Shown: in pieces, positions 37,243 through 47,672 of the stretch
Numbering within the stretch: the first letter of the stretch is position 1
Layout of the letters: each line of letters begins with the position of its first letter
Source of the DNA: Syntrophobacterales bacterium Delta_02
GTDB taxonomy: Bacteria; Desulfobacterota; Syntrophorhabdia; Syntrophorhabdales; Syntrophorhabdaceae
NCBI GenBank assembly: GCA_001603955.1
Contig: LVAA01000011.1
Span: 31,278 to 95,277 of the forward strand
Length of the DNA stretch: 64,000 nt
Direction: 5' to 3'
The notes under the pieces: generated by a model
What the model was told of the DNA's origin: nothing
Databases searched by the model: none
Seen by the model: the letters and a program-made list of their open reading frames with translations, nothing else
Translations under genes and position numbers: made by a program

Positions 37243-38790
37243 TCATTGTTTCTTGCTAACCCGGCGCAATCCATCGAATATTTTCAGAAAGAATCTGAGC
37301 GAGATCGCTGTGTCCTTCCTTATTACGCTGTAGTAGAATAGCTGACTGAACTTGAAGAACATCATCACAGACAAAACAGCAAGTGAAGGGATCTTCTTCA
37401 ATGTCTCCATTATTCGCTCGCCGGCATTGAACCATCCCACCCCCTGGTCCGGCCTTGCAAAAACACTTTTTAGTCTGTTCAGATCGATATAGAAGCTAAA
37501 ATAGCTGAAGAGTATGTCACGTCTGATCTCTGCCTCCGTGTTGCTTGCGGGAACGTAAGAAAAGGGAATGCTCTTGAACGGGTTTTCTATGAAGGTCGAT
37601 ACGGAGTTGAAGTTCTCGTACATTCCCTGCACGTTGAGACGCTTCTCGGCAATGGCCATCTCGTGAAGCTCCGTGCCCGGATAGGGCGTGGCGTTATTGA
37701 ACCTGACCATGTCGAGATCAAGTTCCTTGCTCATGCGCACGCAGTTGATCCTGTCCTCATGAGTTTCGCCCGGAAGCGCATAAATGAAGGTTGCGCTTAC
37801 GTGAAATCCGATCCTTTTTGCCGCCTTGACCGCGGTCACGCATTGGGCAACAGTCTCCCCCTTTTTTATCGTTTTCATGATCTCTTCGGACGAGGTCTCG
37901 AGACCAAAGAATACGCTCCTGAACCCAGCCTCGTACAGGCTTCCAAGCAGTTTCTCATCGGCGTTGTCGCCTCGTGCCTGAAAGTTGAAGCTCATCTTCT
38001 TATCGAGACCCCTCTTCTTGATCTCGTCGATGAGCGCATAAACCCTGGCCTTGTTGACCAGAAAATTATCATCCAGAAACAATATATATCGCTTGTTGTA
38101 CCTATGGTACAGCATGTCCAGTTCGTCGCCTATCGCCTCGGCCGACCGATACCTGTACTTCATTCCCGTTGTCACCCTGTTGCTGCAAAAAATACATTTG
38201 TATGGACAGCCTCTGGAGCTCATTATGAAGCCCAGGTCATAACGAGGTGAAGTGAACAGATGATACGGAAATGGAGGATAGTTCGACAGGTCATCGAGGA
38301 CAAAGGACCGTTCATTGTGTACCGTCCTTCCATTCTCGCGATAAGAGAGATTCGGGATACTACGGTAATCCTTGCCCTCTTTGATACAACGGTAGAGCTC
38401 TACAAGACCCCTCTCTCCTTCTCCTCTGATAACAAAGTCCACATGGCCATGCGAAAGCACCTCCTCGGGCAAGGCCGTCGGATGGATCCCACCAAAAAGA
38501 ATGACCGAATCCGGATAGATCCTCTTGAGCTCTTTCGAGACCTCCACGGCGCTCTTGTATGCAGCCGTGAGAACACTGAATCCGAAGATGTAAGGGCGCT
38601 GCATCCCGCTAACGTACCGATTCACCAGATCGATCGTATTCTCTTCAACCTGTTCGTCGATGAAACTGGCCTGTATTCCTTCCCGGTCCAGGGCCGCCAT
38701 CAGGCAGCCGATACCGACGGGGATGAATATGGGCAGAAATGGTTGAAATATCTTCAGGGCGTCTTTCGGTGATGAATTGATCAATATCAT
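37243..38790 (-). CDS. B12-binding-domain radical SAM protein
   Basis: SVILFGGIHPTALPEEVLSHGHVDFVIRGEGE; MSSRGCPYKCIFCSNRVT (CxxxCxxC). Confidence 0.9.
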   Translation of the reverse strand: MILINSSPKDALKIFQPFLPIFIPVGIGCLMAALDREGIQASFIDEQVEENTIDLVNRYVSGMQRPYIFGFSVLTAAYKSAVEVSKELKRIYPDSVILFGGIHPTALPEEVLSHGHVDFVIRGEGERGLVELYRCIKEGKDYRSIPNLSYRENGRTVHNERSFVLDDLSNYPPFPYHLFTSPRYDLGFIMSSRGCPYKCIFCSNRVTTGMKYRYRSAEAIGDELDMLYHRYNKRYILFLDDNFLVNKARVYALIDEIKKRGLDKKMSFNFQARGDNADEKLLGSLYEAGFRSVFFGLETSSEEIMKTIKKGETVAQCVTAVKAAKRIGFHVSATFIYALPGETHEDRINCVRMSKELDLDMVRFNNATPYPGTELHEMAIAEKRLNVQGMYENFNSVSTFIENPFKSIPFSYVPASNTEAEIRRDILFSYFSFYIDLNRLKSVFARPDQGVGWFNAGERIMETLKKIPSLAVLSVMMFFKFSQLFYYSVIRKDTAISLRFFLKIFDGLRRVSKKQ

Positions 38791-38803
38791 TGATGTCCCT
38801 CTA

Positions 38804-38962
38804 TTAGAACAGCGTGTAGATGAATGGCGCTATCGCGCTGCCCTGGGTTAATATGAGCAAGGCACCCAGCACAAGCAGCGCGATGGCTATAGGCAGCAGC
38901 CACCATTTCTTATTGCTCATCAAAAACTCTATGAATTCTGATATGATTCTCAATTTTGCCAT
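38804..38962 (-). CDS. DUF5989-like small membrane protein (52 aa)
   Basis: MAKLRIISEFIEFLMSNKKWWLLPIAIALLVLGALLILTQGSAIAPFIYTLF. Confidence 0.8.
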   Translation of the reverse strand: MAKLRIISEFIEFLMSNKKWWLLPIAIALLVLGALLILTQGSAIAPFIYTLF

Positions 38963-38975
38963 GCTTTTGTCTCCA

Positions 38976-39410
38976 TCAATACATTTTCTCGTAATCGACC
39001 CTCTTCCCAGCATCTCTTCTCAGCCAATAGCTATCACTCCCATCCTTGAATCGAATATCGAGAAATCGTTTCTTAAGCAATCTTGCCGTTAGCGCCACCG
39101 GCGTCAGCACAGCATAGAAGATCAGCATAAGCAACGTCCGCGAGACTAACCATCCCATCACGAAGGCAACCATCATCCAGACTTTGTAAGGGATTCTCAG
39201 CGCCTGGGGCACGGCGGCCGCCAAAACGAGCAAGAGAATCCCCACCGATCCGGATATATACGAGCACAGTGGCGAATATCGCCCCCGCCAACTCAGGAAT
39301 ACGGCAAGGCCCACAAGGATGCAACCCATCAGTATTCCGAACTTGCCGAGCGCCTTTCTGGAAGTGTCGAGCTCATCAAGTTCTTGTTTAACGTCCTCAA
39401 TCCAGCTCAT
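38976..39410 (-). CDS. SxtJ-like membrane protein
   Basis: MSWIEDVKQELDELDTSRKALGKFGILMGCILVGLAVFLSW...; lies between DUF5989-like gene and carbamoyltransferase; track ORF over-extended. Confidence 0.78.
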   Translation of the reverse strand: MSWIEDVKQELDELDTSRKALGKFGILMGCILVGLAVFLSWRGRYSPLCSYISGSVGILLLVLAAAVPQALRIPYKVWMMVAFVMGWLVSRTLLMLIFYAVLTPVALTARLLKKRFLDIRFKDGSDSYWLRRDAGKRVDYEKMY

Positions 39411-41217
39411 ACATCCTCCTCCAGTCAACGTCATCTTGAAACTCCGGCTGCTCCATCTTGAGAAAGATGTAATTTCCCATGACGAGTACATCCATCTCCG
39501 TGCGCATAAAGCACTTGTATGCGTCATCCGGTGACTCGACAATTGGCTCTCCCCTGACATTAAAAGAGGTATTTATTATGACGGGACAGCCGGTCCTTTC
39601 GTAAAATCTTTCTATCAACGCATGATAACAGGGATGGTTTTCCTTGCTGACCGTTTGCACGCGTGCGCTGTAATCCACGTGTGTTACCGCAGGAATCTCG
39701 GATCTGACGACATTCAATTTGTCGATACCCCACAGAGCTTTCTCCTCGCGTGACATCTCCCGCCGCTTCTCCTTCCTGACGTCAGCCACCAACAACATGT
39801 ACGGACTATCCTTATCGATATCGAACCACTCGCCCACCTTTTCCCTGAGAACGGACGGAGCAAAAGGCCGGAAGCTCTCCCGATACTTGATCTTCAGGTT
39901 CATCTTCTTCTGCATCTCATGCGAACGCGCATCACCAAGGATGGATCTGCTGCCCAGTGCCCGTGGACCAAACTCCATCCGGCCATTGAACCAACCTACG
40001 ACCTTGCCCTCTTCCAGGTAACCACAAACCTTGTCTATCATGTGATCCCTTTCATTGTGGCTGCAAGGTATTCCGTGCGAATCGACAAAACGCCCGATAT
40101 CCTCATCGCTGTATTCCCGCCCCAGGTAAGAGCCCTGCTGCATGTCCCGCCCCTTCTCCTTATTGGGCGCCGCATTCTTGAGATAATTGTAGTGAACTAC
40201 ATATGCGGCCCCCAGTGCTCCCCCGGCATCCCCCGCGGCTGGCTGGATCCATATTTCATCAAACAAACCGGTCCGCAAGAGCTTTCCGTTGGCTACGCAA
40301 TTCAGAGCCACTCCGCCCGCCAGGCACAGATTCCTCTCTCCCGTTTCCCGTCTGACATACCGCCCCATCCTCAACACTATCTCTTCCGTCACGTCCTGGA
40401 CAGACCGGGCAAGGTCCATTTCCCTCTGCGTGATCCCGCTCTCGGGTCTTCTCGGAGGGCCGCCAAAGAGTTCAGCAAAACGATCGTTGGTCATGGTGAG
40501 CCCGGCACAATAATCGAAATATGCCATGTTCATCTTGAATGATCCATCTTCCTTCAGATCTATCAACTCCTCCAGGATCTGTTTGACATACCTTGGTTCG
40601 CCATATGGTGCCAACCCCATGACCTTGTACTCTCCCGAATTCACCTTGAATCCCGTGAAATAGGTGAAAGCTGAGTAAAGCAAGCCGAGCGAGTGGGGAA
40701 ACTTTAGCTCGGCCAATATCTCAATCTTATTGCCCTGACCCACTCCGAAGGAAGAGGTCGACCATTCGCCGACCCCATCGATGGTCAGAAACGCTGCGCG
40801 CTCGAATGGCGAGGGGAAGAAGGCCGAAGCTGCATGAGACTCATGATGTTCCGGAAACAAGACCTTGCCCTTATACTGCAATTCCTTTTCGATGACATCG
40901 GGCATCCACAATTTCCTGCGAATCCACAAGGGTATCGCCATGACAAAAGACCTGATCCCGAGAGGCGCATAAGCGAGATAGGTCTCCAATATTCTCTCAA
41001 ACTTGATGAATGGTTTGTCGTAGAATGCCACATAACCCAGATCCGAGGCTTGGATATTAGCCGCTGCGAGGCAATAGTCCACCGCGCCCGCAGGAAAAGA
41101 AGAGTCATGCTTCCTTCGCGAAAATCTCTCTTCCTGCGCCGCCGCAACTATTTCCCCATCTTTCAGAAGGCACGCCGCGGAATCATGATAATATGCCGAT
41201 AACCCGAGAATGTACAT
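39397..41217 (-). CDS. NodU/CmcH-family carbamoyltransferase
   Basis: YILGLSAYYHDSAACLLKDGEIVAAAQEERFSRRKHD; NLCLAGGVALNCVANGKL; GWFNGRMEFGPRALGSRSILGD. Confidence 0.95.
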   Translation of the reverse strand: MYILGLSAYYHDSAACLLKDGEIVAAAQEERFSRRKHDSSFPAGAVDYCLAAANIQASDLGYVAFYDKPFIKFERILETYLAYAPLGIRSFVMAIPLWIRRKLWMPDVIEKELQYKGKVLFPEHHESHAASAFFPSPFERAAFLTIDGVGEWSTSSFGVGQGNKIEILAELKFPHSLGLLYSAFTYFTGFKVNSGEYKVMGLAPYGEPRYVKQILEELIDLKEDGSFKMNMAYFDYCAGLTMTNDRFAELFGGPPRRPESGITQREMDLARSVQDVTEEIVLRMGRYVRRETGERNLCLAGGVALNCVANGKLLRTGLFDEIWIQPAAGDAGGALGAAYVVHYNYLKNAAPNKEKGRDMQQGSYLGREYSDEDIGRFVDSHGIPCSHNERDHMIDKVCGYLEEGKVVGWFNGRMEFGPRALGSRSILGDARSHEMQKKMNLKIKYRESFRPFAPSVLREKVGEWFDIDKDSPYMLLVADVRKEKRREMSREEKALWGIDKLNVVRSEIPAVTHVDYSARVQTVSKENHPCYHALIERFYERTGCPVIINTSFNVRGEPIVESPDDAYKCFMRTEMDVLVMGNYIFLKMEQPEFQDDVDWRRMYELD

Positions 41218-41252
41218 TTGCCTATATCCTAATTAGTTCTATGAGACAGCTT

Positions 41253-43811
41253 TCAACTCGCTTCCTGTGTTGCCCTCTTCCTCGACCAATTTCTTGCAAG
41301 GGCAACCCCGAGGACAGTAACGAATAGGATATTTCCGATTAAATACACGTAAAGCGAGTAACGAAAAAGCATCGGATCGTAGAAAAAATCAATGCTGTGT
41401 TGTCCCCTGGGCGTTCGGACAGATTTGAAATTGATATTGGCCTTCTCTATCCTCGCCTCTTTTCCGTCCAGGAAAGCCTTCCAATGTCTGTTGTAACCAT
41501 CACCAAAATACAGGTAACCATCGTAGGGAGTATCCACCTTCAATCGGAGATGATTAATGTCATAGTCGGTGACCCTCAATGTCACGTCCGGGTTTGGGGC
41601 AAGTCTCGGAAGATCTCGATCTCTCAGGCTTTCCATCTCTTTTTGCGTGTACACGACATGGTTCTCCGGACGAAAGAGTTTTGAAGCGCCTTGAAAGCTT
41701 CGGTTCGTGCGGATATGATCCTCTATGATCAAATGCTTTCGCAGATAGTCGGCATCCGAATTCCTGATCGCCTCGATCGCGTCGTACTTGTCGGAAGCCC
41801 TGACCACATTCGCTGCCCGATAGAAATTCAGGATCGGAGATGTCACATTAGAAGTGATCAACTGTTTATCGACGGGAAGATTCACGAGATAATCGTAATA
41901 GTAAGTCGTCATATACAGATGGTCCCAGTCTGCAAAGTACCGTTTGTCCTCACTTTTCGCCTGCATTGCGTGGACGGCACAAGGAAAGGCTGCCTTCTGG
42001 ACTTTGTATATCTCATGTCCGTAAAACGTATTGAAGAGACGCTCTCGCCTGATGCGAAGCGGCTTGAAATACTTCTCGAATCCGCTGAAAGAAAAAGGAA
42101 CCCTGTAATTGATGAACCTGGTCTCGGGTCCATTCTTCAGAAGTCTTTCGCTGCTGACATAACCGAAATACTGCCTGTTGGCCACCTTATTGAGATAACG
42201 GACGTGAAAAGCGGCAAAGATCAAAAGGTCGACAAGGAGTATTATTATTGACAACCGGTACAATCTCGCGAACCCAAGTCTGCTCAGCAATTTCGCTGCA
42301 AGAAGAGCCAGGGCTATGATGGCCACAATAGAACCGGCCAGGAGCGCAGGGACCAAAAGATCGCGGGAAGTCTCAATCCTGAAACCTGGATCAGTAAGGT
42401 ATTTCACTGCCGCCATCACCACCGGCAACAAACTGTACTTCAATGCCGCTAGGAGCAAGGGAACGATCAGAAGGATCTTACGCCCGCGGACAGACGGTAT
42501 CTCTTGAAACCCTCTTGCGCCTAATATCACCAGGCAGAAGAGGATCAGGGTCCCGCCGTTCTGGAAAACGTCGCTCATTTTCAGGAATGGAAATACGGCC
42601 AGAAGGCTCGTCTGGAATATACTGATGGGATAACCGACCTGAGTCTTGAAATTGCAGGACAGAAGCAAAGTCAATCCGCCAATGATCAGGAAGATATGCG
42701 TATAAACATTTCTCACCTTCACCACGGCAAGGCAAACGGTCATGAGTGAGAACACCCCGACATATAGAACAACCTCGGAACTCACAAACCCGTGAATGAA
42801 ATGCTGAAATGGCTCCAGGATAAGCCCGGCTACGTTGGCCGACGTCAGCGAGATCTTAGCGTTAAGATAGAACCGCTCTGAAAACAGGCTTTCGCGCAGA
42901 TCGGACGCAAAGAACTTAACAAGGTTGTTGCCGTTCTTTTGCAGAAATCTTATCGTCGGGATGTACACCGAACCATAACGAATCTCGTTATACAGCGCGA
43001 ACACCGGTGCCGCAACGCACAAGGACACTATTGCCGATGTTCCCAGCCACGAAAGGCCCGTCCTGCTCATCAGGAATTGAAATGTATGCCGTATGTCCGC
43101 CGCCTTGAAAATGAAGAGAAGGGGCACAAGAACAAGCAGATAGAACAGGAGCCAGACAGGTATATACACATTCAATGAAGCGGAGATAATATAACTCACG
43201 ACAAACAAATAGAGTCCTTTTTTAAAGGATTCTTGTTCCTGCAGGAATAGAAGGAGAAAATATGTGATCAAGGGGATCAGGCAGTGAATCGCAGCCATCC
43301 GCATGAAGACAGGAAAACAGGCCATCAACAGGACAATAGCGAAGAGGAAACCGACCGAGTTGTTCCTCGTTATGATCCTGATCGTGAAATACGCACCAAG
43401 GATAAAAACAAAGTACATAAAGAAATGATGAAGGACATAAGCTGTCAGGGAAGTGCACCCCGTTACCTTCTGAAACAGAACGAACGCAAATTGCGACGGG
43501 AGCAAAAGTTGGAACGACTGATAGTTGTTGAAGAAGGGGGTACCAGTTTGACTGTAGGGATTCCAGTAAGGGATAACTCCCCGTTCGAGAGAGGTGTAGA
43601 AATAGTGGGACAGGCCATGAAATTCGATGGCGTCATGCGTGGGAAGATAACCCGTCAACAAACTTGTCGCAGCCATAAAGATGAAAAGAAGAACGATACC
43701 TGATACGAAAGCAGCATTGCCCCTGCGACTTTCCATGTCGGACAGTTCAAGAACCTGCCGGGCCGTCCTGAGGAAAGCGGTCAACGGTCTTCCCTCCTCC
43801 GTTTGGAACAA
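41253..43811 (-). CDS. YfhO-like GT-C membrane protein (subtype C)
   Basis: ~850 aa multi-TM; first loop TGYLPTHDAIEFHGLSHYFYTSLERGVIPYWNPYSQTGTPFFNNYQS; C-terminal YFGDGYNRHWKAFLDGKEARIEKANINFKSVRTPRGQHSIDFFYDP. Confidence 0.75.
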   Translation of the reverse strand: MFQTEEGRPLTAFLRTARQVLELSDMESRRGNAAFVSGIVLLFIFMAATSLLTGYLPTHDAIEFHGLSHYFYTSLERGVIPYWNPYSQTGTPFFNNYQSFQLLLPSQFAFVLFQKVTGCTSLTAYVLHHFFMYFVFILGAYFTIRIITRNNSVGFLFAIVLLMACFPVFMRMAAIHCLIPLITYFLLLFLQEQESFKKGLYLFVVSYIISASLNVYIPVWLLFYLLVLVPLLFIFKAADIRHTFQFLMSRTGLSWLGTSAIVSLCVAAPVFALYNEIRYGSVYIPTIRFLQKNGNNLVKFFASDLRESLFSERFYLNAKISLTSANVAGLILEPFQHFIHGFVSSEVVLYVGVFSLMTVCLAVVKVRNVYTHIFLIIGGLTLLLSCNFKTQVGYPISIFQTSLLAVFPFLKMSDVFQNGGTLILFCLVILGARGFQEIPSVRGRKILLIVPLLLAALKYSLLPVVMAAVKYLTDPGFRIETSRDLLVPALLAGSIVAIIALALLAAKLLSRLGFARLYRLSIIILLVDLLIFAAFHVRYLNKVANRQYFGYVSSERLLKNGPETRFINYRVPFSFSGFEKYFKPLRIRRERLFNTFYGHEIYKVQKAAFPCAVHAMQAKSEDKRYFADWDHLYMTTYYYDYLVNLPVDKQLITSNVTSPILNFYRAANVVRASDKYDAIEAIRNSDADYLRKHLIIEDHIRTNRSFQGASKLFRPENHVVYTQKEMESLRDRDLPRLAPNPDVTLRVTDYDINHLRLKVDTPYDGYLYFGDGYNRHWKAFLDGKEARIEKANINFKSVRTPRGQHSIDFFYDPMLFRYSLYVYLIGNILFVTVLGVALARNWSRKRATQEAS

Positions 43812-46498
43812 CAGGAAACCGTAATAAGGACCACCAATAATGAAATTGAAACCAGGGAGACAAGAAATAACGCGGTGAATCCTCTTAGGTCATAAGAGAG
43901 TTCTATCCTGTTCAATCCCTTGTGCAATCGAACACCCCGCAAGATGTGGAACACCTTGTCGACTCTTTCGCCGCCCGGGTTCGGGGTATGTAGTCTCCAA
44001 TTATGGTTCCAGCTTTCGAACTCGACAAGCATGGCCTCTTTCTTTGTTTCCAGATCATAACGTCTGAAACTCCCGCCATATTGCACGGACCGGACCTTAA
44101 AATCCGAAACGTCTTCAGCAGGAAAAACCAGTCTCGAGTAGAACGATCTCAGCGTCTCGATATCCGGAGAATTCATCTTGTCAACAACATCGCGGTACGA
44201 CTGATCCTGGTCAAGAGGTAAGAAGGCAAACCTCCCGTGTTCCCTCTTCTTCTCGATTTCAAAAAGGCTCAAATCCAGCGTGGGAAAGTAACCGAGAAGC
44301 GAATACGCATGTTTGCCGTCTGCCAAACCCGTTATCGCTTCCGAAAATCTTTGTCCGATGACAAGATATTGCACCTGCATCAGATCCCAGAAGAATTCGA
44401 TGTTCCCGTTGCCGATGGTCGCCGCATCCTGAGGTGAAAAGACGAAGAAATCCCTGTACGAGATGTCACTGTGCTTGAGGCCGATGCCCCTGTGGAAGTG
44501 ACTCGTGAACAAATGGTACGGCATCGCGTACCTGAGTTCCTTGCTGGCCCGCAGCGGCCTTTCGAGGATGACACTGTCGTAGAATTCCTGAAACTGCCTC
44601 GATATGGCCGAGTCATAGATGACAGATTCGAAGATCTTATGATCCTGCAGCGTTCCCGCCAGATATACGTTGTTCTCCGGGGTAAAAAGTCTGTAGAAAT
44701 GACGGGATCTCTGATGAAGGTCTATGAGTTTCGCATTTAATGCCCGGATCTCCGTCCTGGCGTCTGAGATCCTGATCTCTTCCGGGCTTCTCACCATGGA
44801 CGGATCGGAAGGATAAACAAACCTGTGCGACGTGCCCTTGTATAGCTTATCGTAAGAGTCAGCGGTGACAAGCAGGACCAGAAAGATCAGGACACCATAT
44901 TTGGCGTAGTGCAGAAACCCGGATTGCCCCCCAAGTCTGGAAAACCGGGGGGAAATGTTAAGAACTGTTAGAAATCGCTCTCCGAGGGTCTTTAGACCAA
45001 ACATGAAAATAACGGCAAACAGCGCGCTGAATATAGAGCCATCCCTCGTGGAGTACCATATGATCCCTGTGAATCTCAGGATGGGAATGGCAAAATGAGA
45101 CCGTAGGAGATAGAGGACAACAAGGGAAAGGATCATTGTCTTGACAAGTCTGTTAGTATCGTAATCGCCTATCGCGAAAAGGATGGACGTCGTAAATATG
45201 ACCTGCGTGAATACGCTGACCTCTTTGAAGAGCGCATAGTCGTATCCCTTGCCAGGTCCGCTTTCATTAATATTGTCGGGCGAGTAGAAGTAGTACGAAA
45301 GGAGAGAGATGTAGAGCAGGAATATCAGGGCGTCCCGCCCCGTGGGGACAAGCGCAGTCTTCCCCCTCGTCCCCAGGAATGCCTGCATGGAAAGGTAGAT
45401 GAGCAGTGAGACCCTGAACACTGTTGAGTTGAAGAGCGGGACATAGTCGGACAACAGGAAGGAGCCCACTTTGAATCGCAACCCGGTCAACGTGACTATC
45501 AAGAGAGCAACTATTGCCGCGACGTATACGGTCTTCCACGTTTCTAATCTGAACCGATGCGAAAGATCCGAAAAGAAACGTTTCCCCAGGAATCCTTTGA
45601 CGAGCAGGGCTGTCAGCAGACCGAACAACCCCATCCATACGTAGGATGAGGACACAAAGGAGACTGACAGTTGCTTCCAGACGGTAGGGTCAAAGAATCC
45701 GACTATCAGACCTTCCTTGAGCCTGTTGGAAGCAGCTACGACGTCGAGGACAAAATAGTACTGGTACAACACCGCGATCCATGGGGCGACGAATATCAGC
45801 AGGTATATCAGGGCGTGTTTTTTGACGTGTGAAAAGCCATCCTCACCACCGCGATAGACCAGAACCGCCAGCCAATACACAACAGTAAGCATCACGGCGT
45901 GAATATGCACATAGGTCAGGTTATTGCCGAGAAGCCAGAAGACATAACACAGAATGAAGACGAGGACTTCCCTCCACGGTATGCGTGCAGAAACCTGCTT
46001 GACAATATAAACTGAAAGCATGACCAGCGCGGGATACAGCACGATGAGATTGGCGATCGTCTCGGCGACCACGATGCGAACCACAAAGTTGATTGAGAAA
46101 TAGATCAGAGCTCCCAGCATAGCTGTGAGGTAATCGAGTTTAAAAAGCCGTGCCGCAAGAACAAAGGTGACCATGATGGTCACGGTTGACATGAACTTGG
46201 TAAAATAATAAGTAAAGTCGTTGAAGCCGAACAAGATGTAGATAAGGGTGTTCTGGCTTATGGGATAGTGGGCGAAGTACATGGCCGGATGCCCTCCACC
46301 CACATACTGGTTCCAAACCGGCAACGCACAGTTTCTTAAGGAATCGATAAAGTTAACCATGAAGGACAAGTAAGGGCCCTGCTCGGAATTGTGATATATG
46401 TATGTCCCCGACAGGATAGGATAGAAGAGATAAAGTGATATCGCCAGAGGCGGCACAATGAACCCGAATGCTCGTATTGCTGCAGCCGGAGCTTTCAA
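43781..46498 (-). CDS. YfhO-like GT-C membrane protein (subtype A)
   Basis: ~905 aa multi-TM; YPISQNTLIYILFGFNDFT; LRFTGIIWYSTRDGSIFS; FFWDLMQVQYLVIG; C-terminal VEFESWNHNW. Confidence 0.75.
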   Translation of the reverse strand: MKAPAAAIRAFGFIVPPLAISLYLFYPILSGTYIYHNSEQGPYLSFMVNFIDSLRNCALPVWNQYVGGGHPAMYFAHYPISQNTLIYILFGFNDFTYYFTKFMSTVTIMVTFVLAARLFKLDYLTAMLGALIYFSINFVVRIVVAETIANLIVLYPALVMLSVYIVKQVSARIPWREVLVFILCYVFWLLGNNLTYVHIHAVMLTVVYWLAVLVYRGGEDGFSHVKKHALIYLLIFVAPWIAVLYQYYFVLDVVAASNRLKEGLIVGFFDPTVWKQLSVSFVSSSYVWMGLFGLLTALLVKGFLGKRFFSDLSHRFRLETWKTVYVAAIVALLIVTLTGLRFKVGSFLLSDYVPLFNSTVFRVSLLIYLSMQAFLGTRGKTALVPTGRDALIFLLYISLLSYYFYSPDNINESGPGKGYDYALFKEVSVFTQVIFTTSILFAIGDYDTNRLVKTMILSLVVLYLLRSHFAIPILRFTGIIWYSTRDGSIFSALFAVIFMFGLKTLGERFLTVLNISPRFSRLGGQSGFLHYAKYGVLIFLVLLVTADSYDKLYKGTSHRFVYPSDPSMVRSPEEIRISDARTEIRALNAKLIDLHQRSRHFYRLFTPENNVYLAGTLQDHKIFESVIYDSAISRQFQEFYDSVILERPLRASKELRYAMPYHLFTSHFHRGIGLKHSDISYRDFFVFSPQDAATIGNGNIEFFWDLMQVQYLVIGQRFSEAITGLADGKHAYSLLGYFPTLDLSLFEIEKKREHGRFAFLPLDQDQSYRDVVDKMNSPDIETLRSFYSRLVFPAEDVSDFKVRSVQYGGSFRRYDLETKKEAMLVEFESWNHNWRLHTPNPGGERVDKVFHILRGVRLHKGLNRIELSYDLRGFTALFLVSLVSISLLVVLITVSCCSKRRREDR

Positions 46499-46568
46499 TG
46501 TCCTGCCCTCCAGGTGTCCTGGGGGTCTTTTTTGAGCGCAAGGCTTGCTTCATCGGACGAAAAGCCTA

Positions 46569-46597
46569 TTGTAAATCGGCGCTGATAATACGATAAT
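46569..46597 (+). promoter_or_regulatory. Candidate sigma70-type promoter for the lone + strand gene
   Basis: TTGTAA - 17 nt - GATAAT (46569-46574, 46592-46597) upstream of ATG 46650, in the only divergent intergenic gap. Confidence 0.3.
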
Positions 46598-46649
46598 AGG
46601 TCTTGCTGCATCAGCATGAACGCCACGTATCGAAGGTAACGGACCGGGA

Positions 46650-47672
46650 ATGAATAAAAAGCTCAGGGGTCATATCGTCACTTTGCTCAAGTTCGGTGTT
46701 GCCGCGTTGATAATTTACTACATGATCGCGACGGGCCGCCTCGATCTCCATCAGATCTCGGAGATTCTCGGCAAGAAGCTCATGGTGCTCAAGGTTGTCT
46801 TTACGCTGATGATAATAATCATACTGGGAACAACCCGATGGTATTTCCTGCTTCTCTGGCAGGGCATATCTACTTCTTTCAAGACCGTGCTGAGGATAAA
46901 CTGTATAGGCATGTTCTTTAACAGCTTCATGCCGGGGGCGCTCGGCGGCGATCTCATCAAGGCCTTCTATGTTGCAAAGGACAGCAAGGAGCGCAAGGTA
47001 GGTGCTGTCATGACTATTCTCATAGACCGGATAATAGGATTCCAGGCCATTATGATCGTGGCTTTTGTGGCGCTCCTGTTCAACCACAAGATAATGTCCT
47101 CCAATCCTCAGCTTCAAGCTATCGCATCCGCCATAGCATTCTATATAGCCTGCTCCCTCATCGCGGCCTCTTGCGTTTTTTCGGTCAGGGTCAAGGATTT
47201 TCTTGTTTCCATCGGTGTCAGAAAGTTGGTCTACAAGCTTCCGAAAAGCGAATTCCTTTTGAAAGTGTATCATGCATTCCATGTATATGCCGGTCAAAAA
47301 ACAAGACTTCTAAAGGCCATCGCGCTTACCATTCTCATTGATATCCTGAATATCTATATGTTCTTCGTCATTGGAAGGGGGATGGGAGAGGACATCGTCT
47401 CTCTGACCTCATACCTGACAGCCGTCCCCGTCGGCCTGCTCATGTTGTCCTTGCCAATTTCTCCTGCAGGTGTCGGAGTCGGCCAGGTTGCCTTCTACAA
47501 TCTCTTCCTCTGGTTTGGCGCCCGCTCCGGTACTATCGGGGCAACAATAATCACCATTTACCAGCTCATCATAATGTCAGTTAGCATGTGCTTCGTGTTC
47601 GTCTACCTGGCCAACAGAAAAGAAGTCAAAAAAGCTATGGTAACGGCCCGGGAAGACATGTCGGCTGGTTGA
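46650..47672 (+). CDS. Lysylphosphatidylglycerol synthase TM-region/UPF0104-family (flippase-like) membrane protein
   Basis: LLKFGVAALIIYYMIATGRLDL...NCIGMFFNSFMPGALGGDLIKAFYVAKDSKERKVGAVMTILIDRIIGF...LPISPAGVGVGQVAFYNLF. Confidence 0.85.
   Translation: MNKKLRGHIVTLLKFGVAALIIYYMIATGRLDLHQISEILGKKLMVLKVVFTLMIIIILGTTRWYFLLLWQGISTSFKTVLRINCIGMFFNSFMPGALGGDLIKAFYVAKDSKERKVGAVMTILIDRIIGFQAIMIVAFVALLFNHKIMSSNPQLQAIASAIAFYIACSLIAASCVFSVRVKDFLVSIGVRKLVYKLPKSEFLLKVYHAFHVYAGQKTRLLKAIALTILIDILNIYMFFVIGRGMGEDIVSLTSYLTAVPVGLLMLSLPISPAGVGVGQVAFYNLFLWFGARSGTIGATIITIYQLIIMSVSMCFVFVYLANRKEVKKAMVTAREDMSAG

Noticed and set aside
46611-47297. 228-aa minus-strand ORF opposite the lone + gene
   Set aside because: The + strand frame has clear UPF0104 motifs; the minus frame is charged and motif-free.
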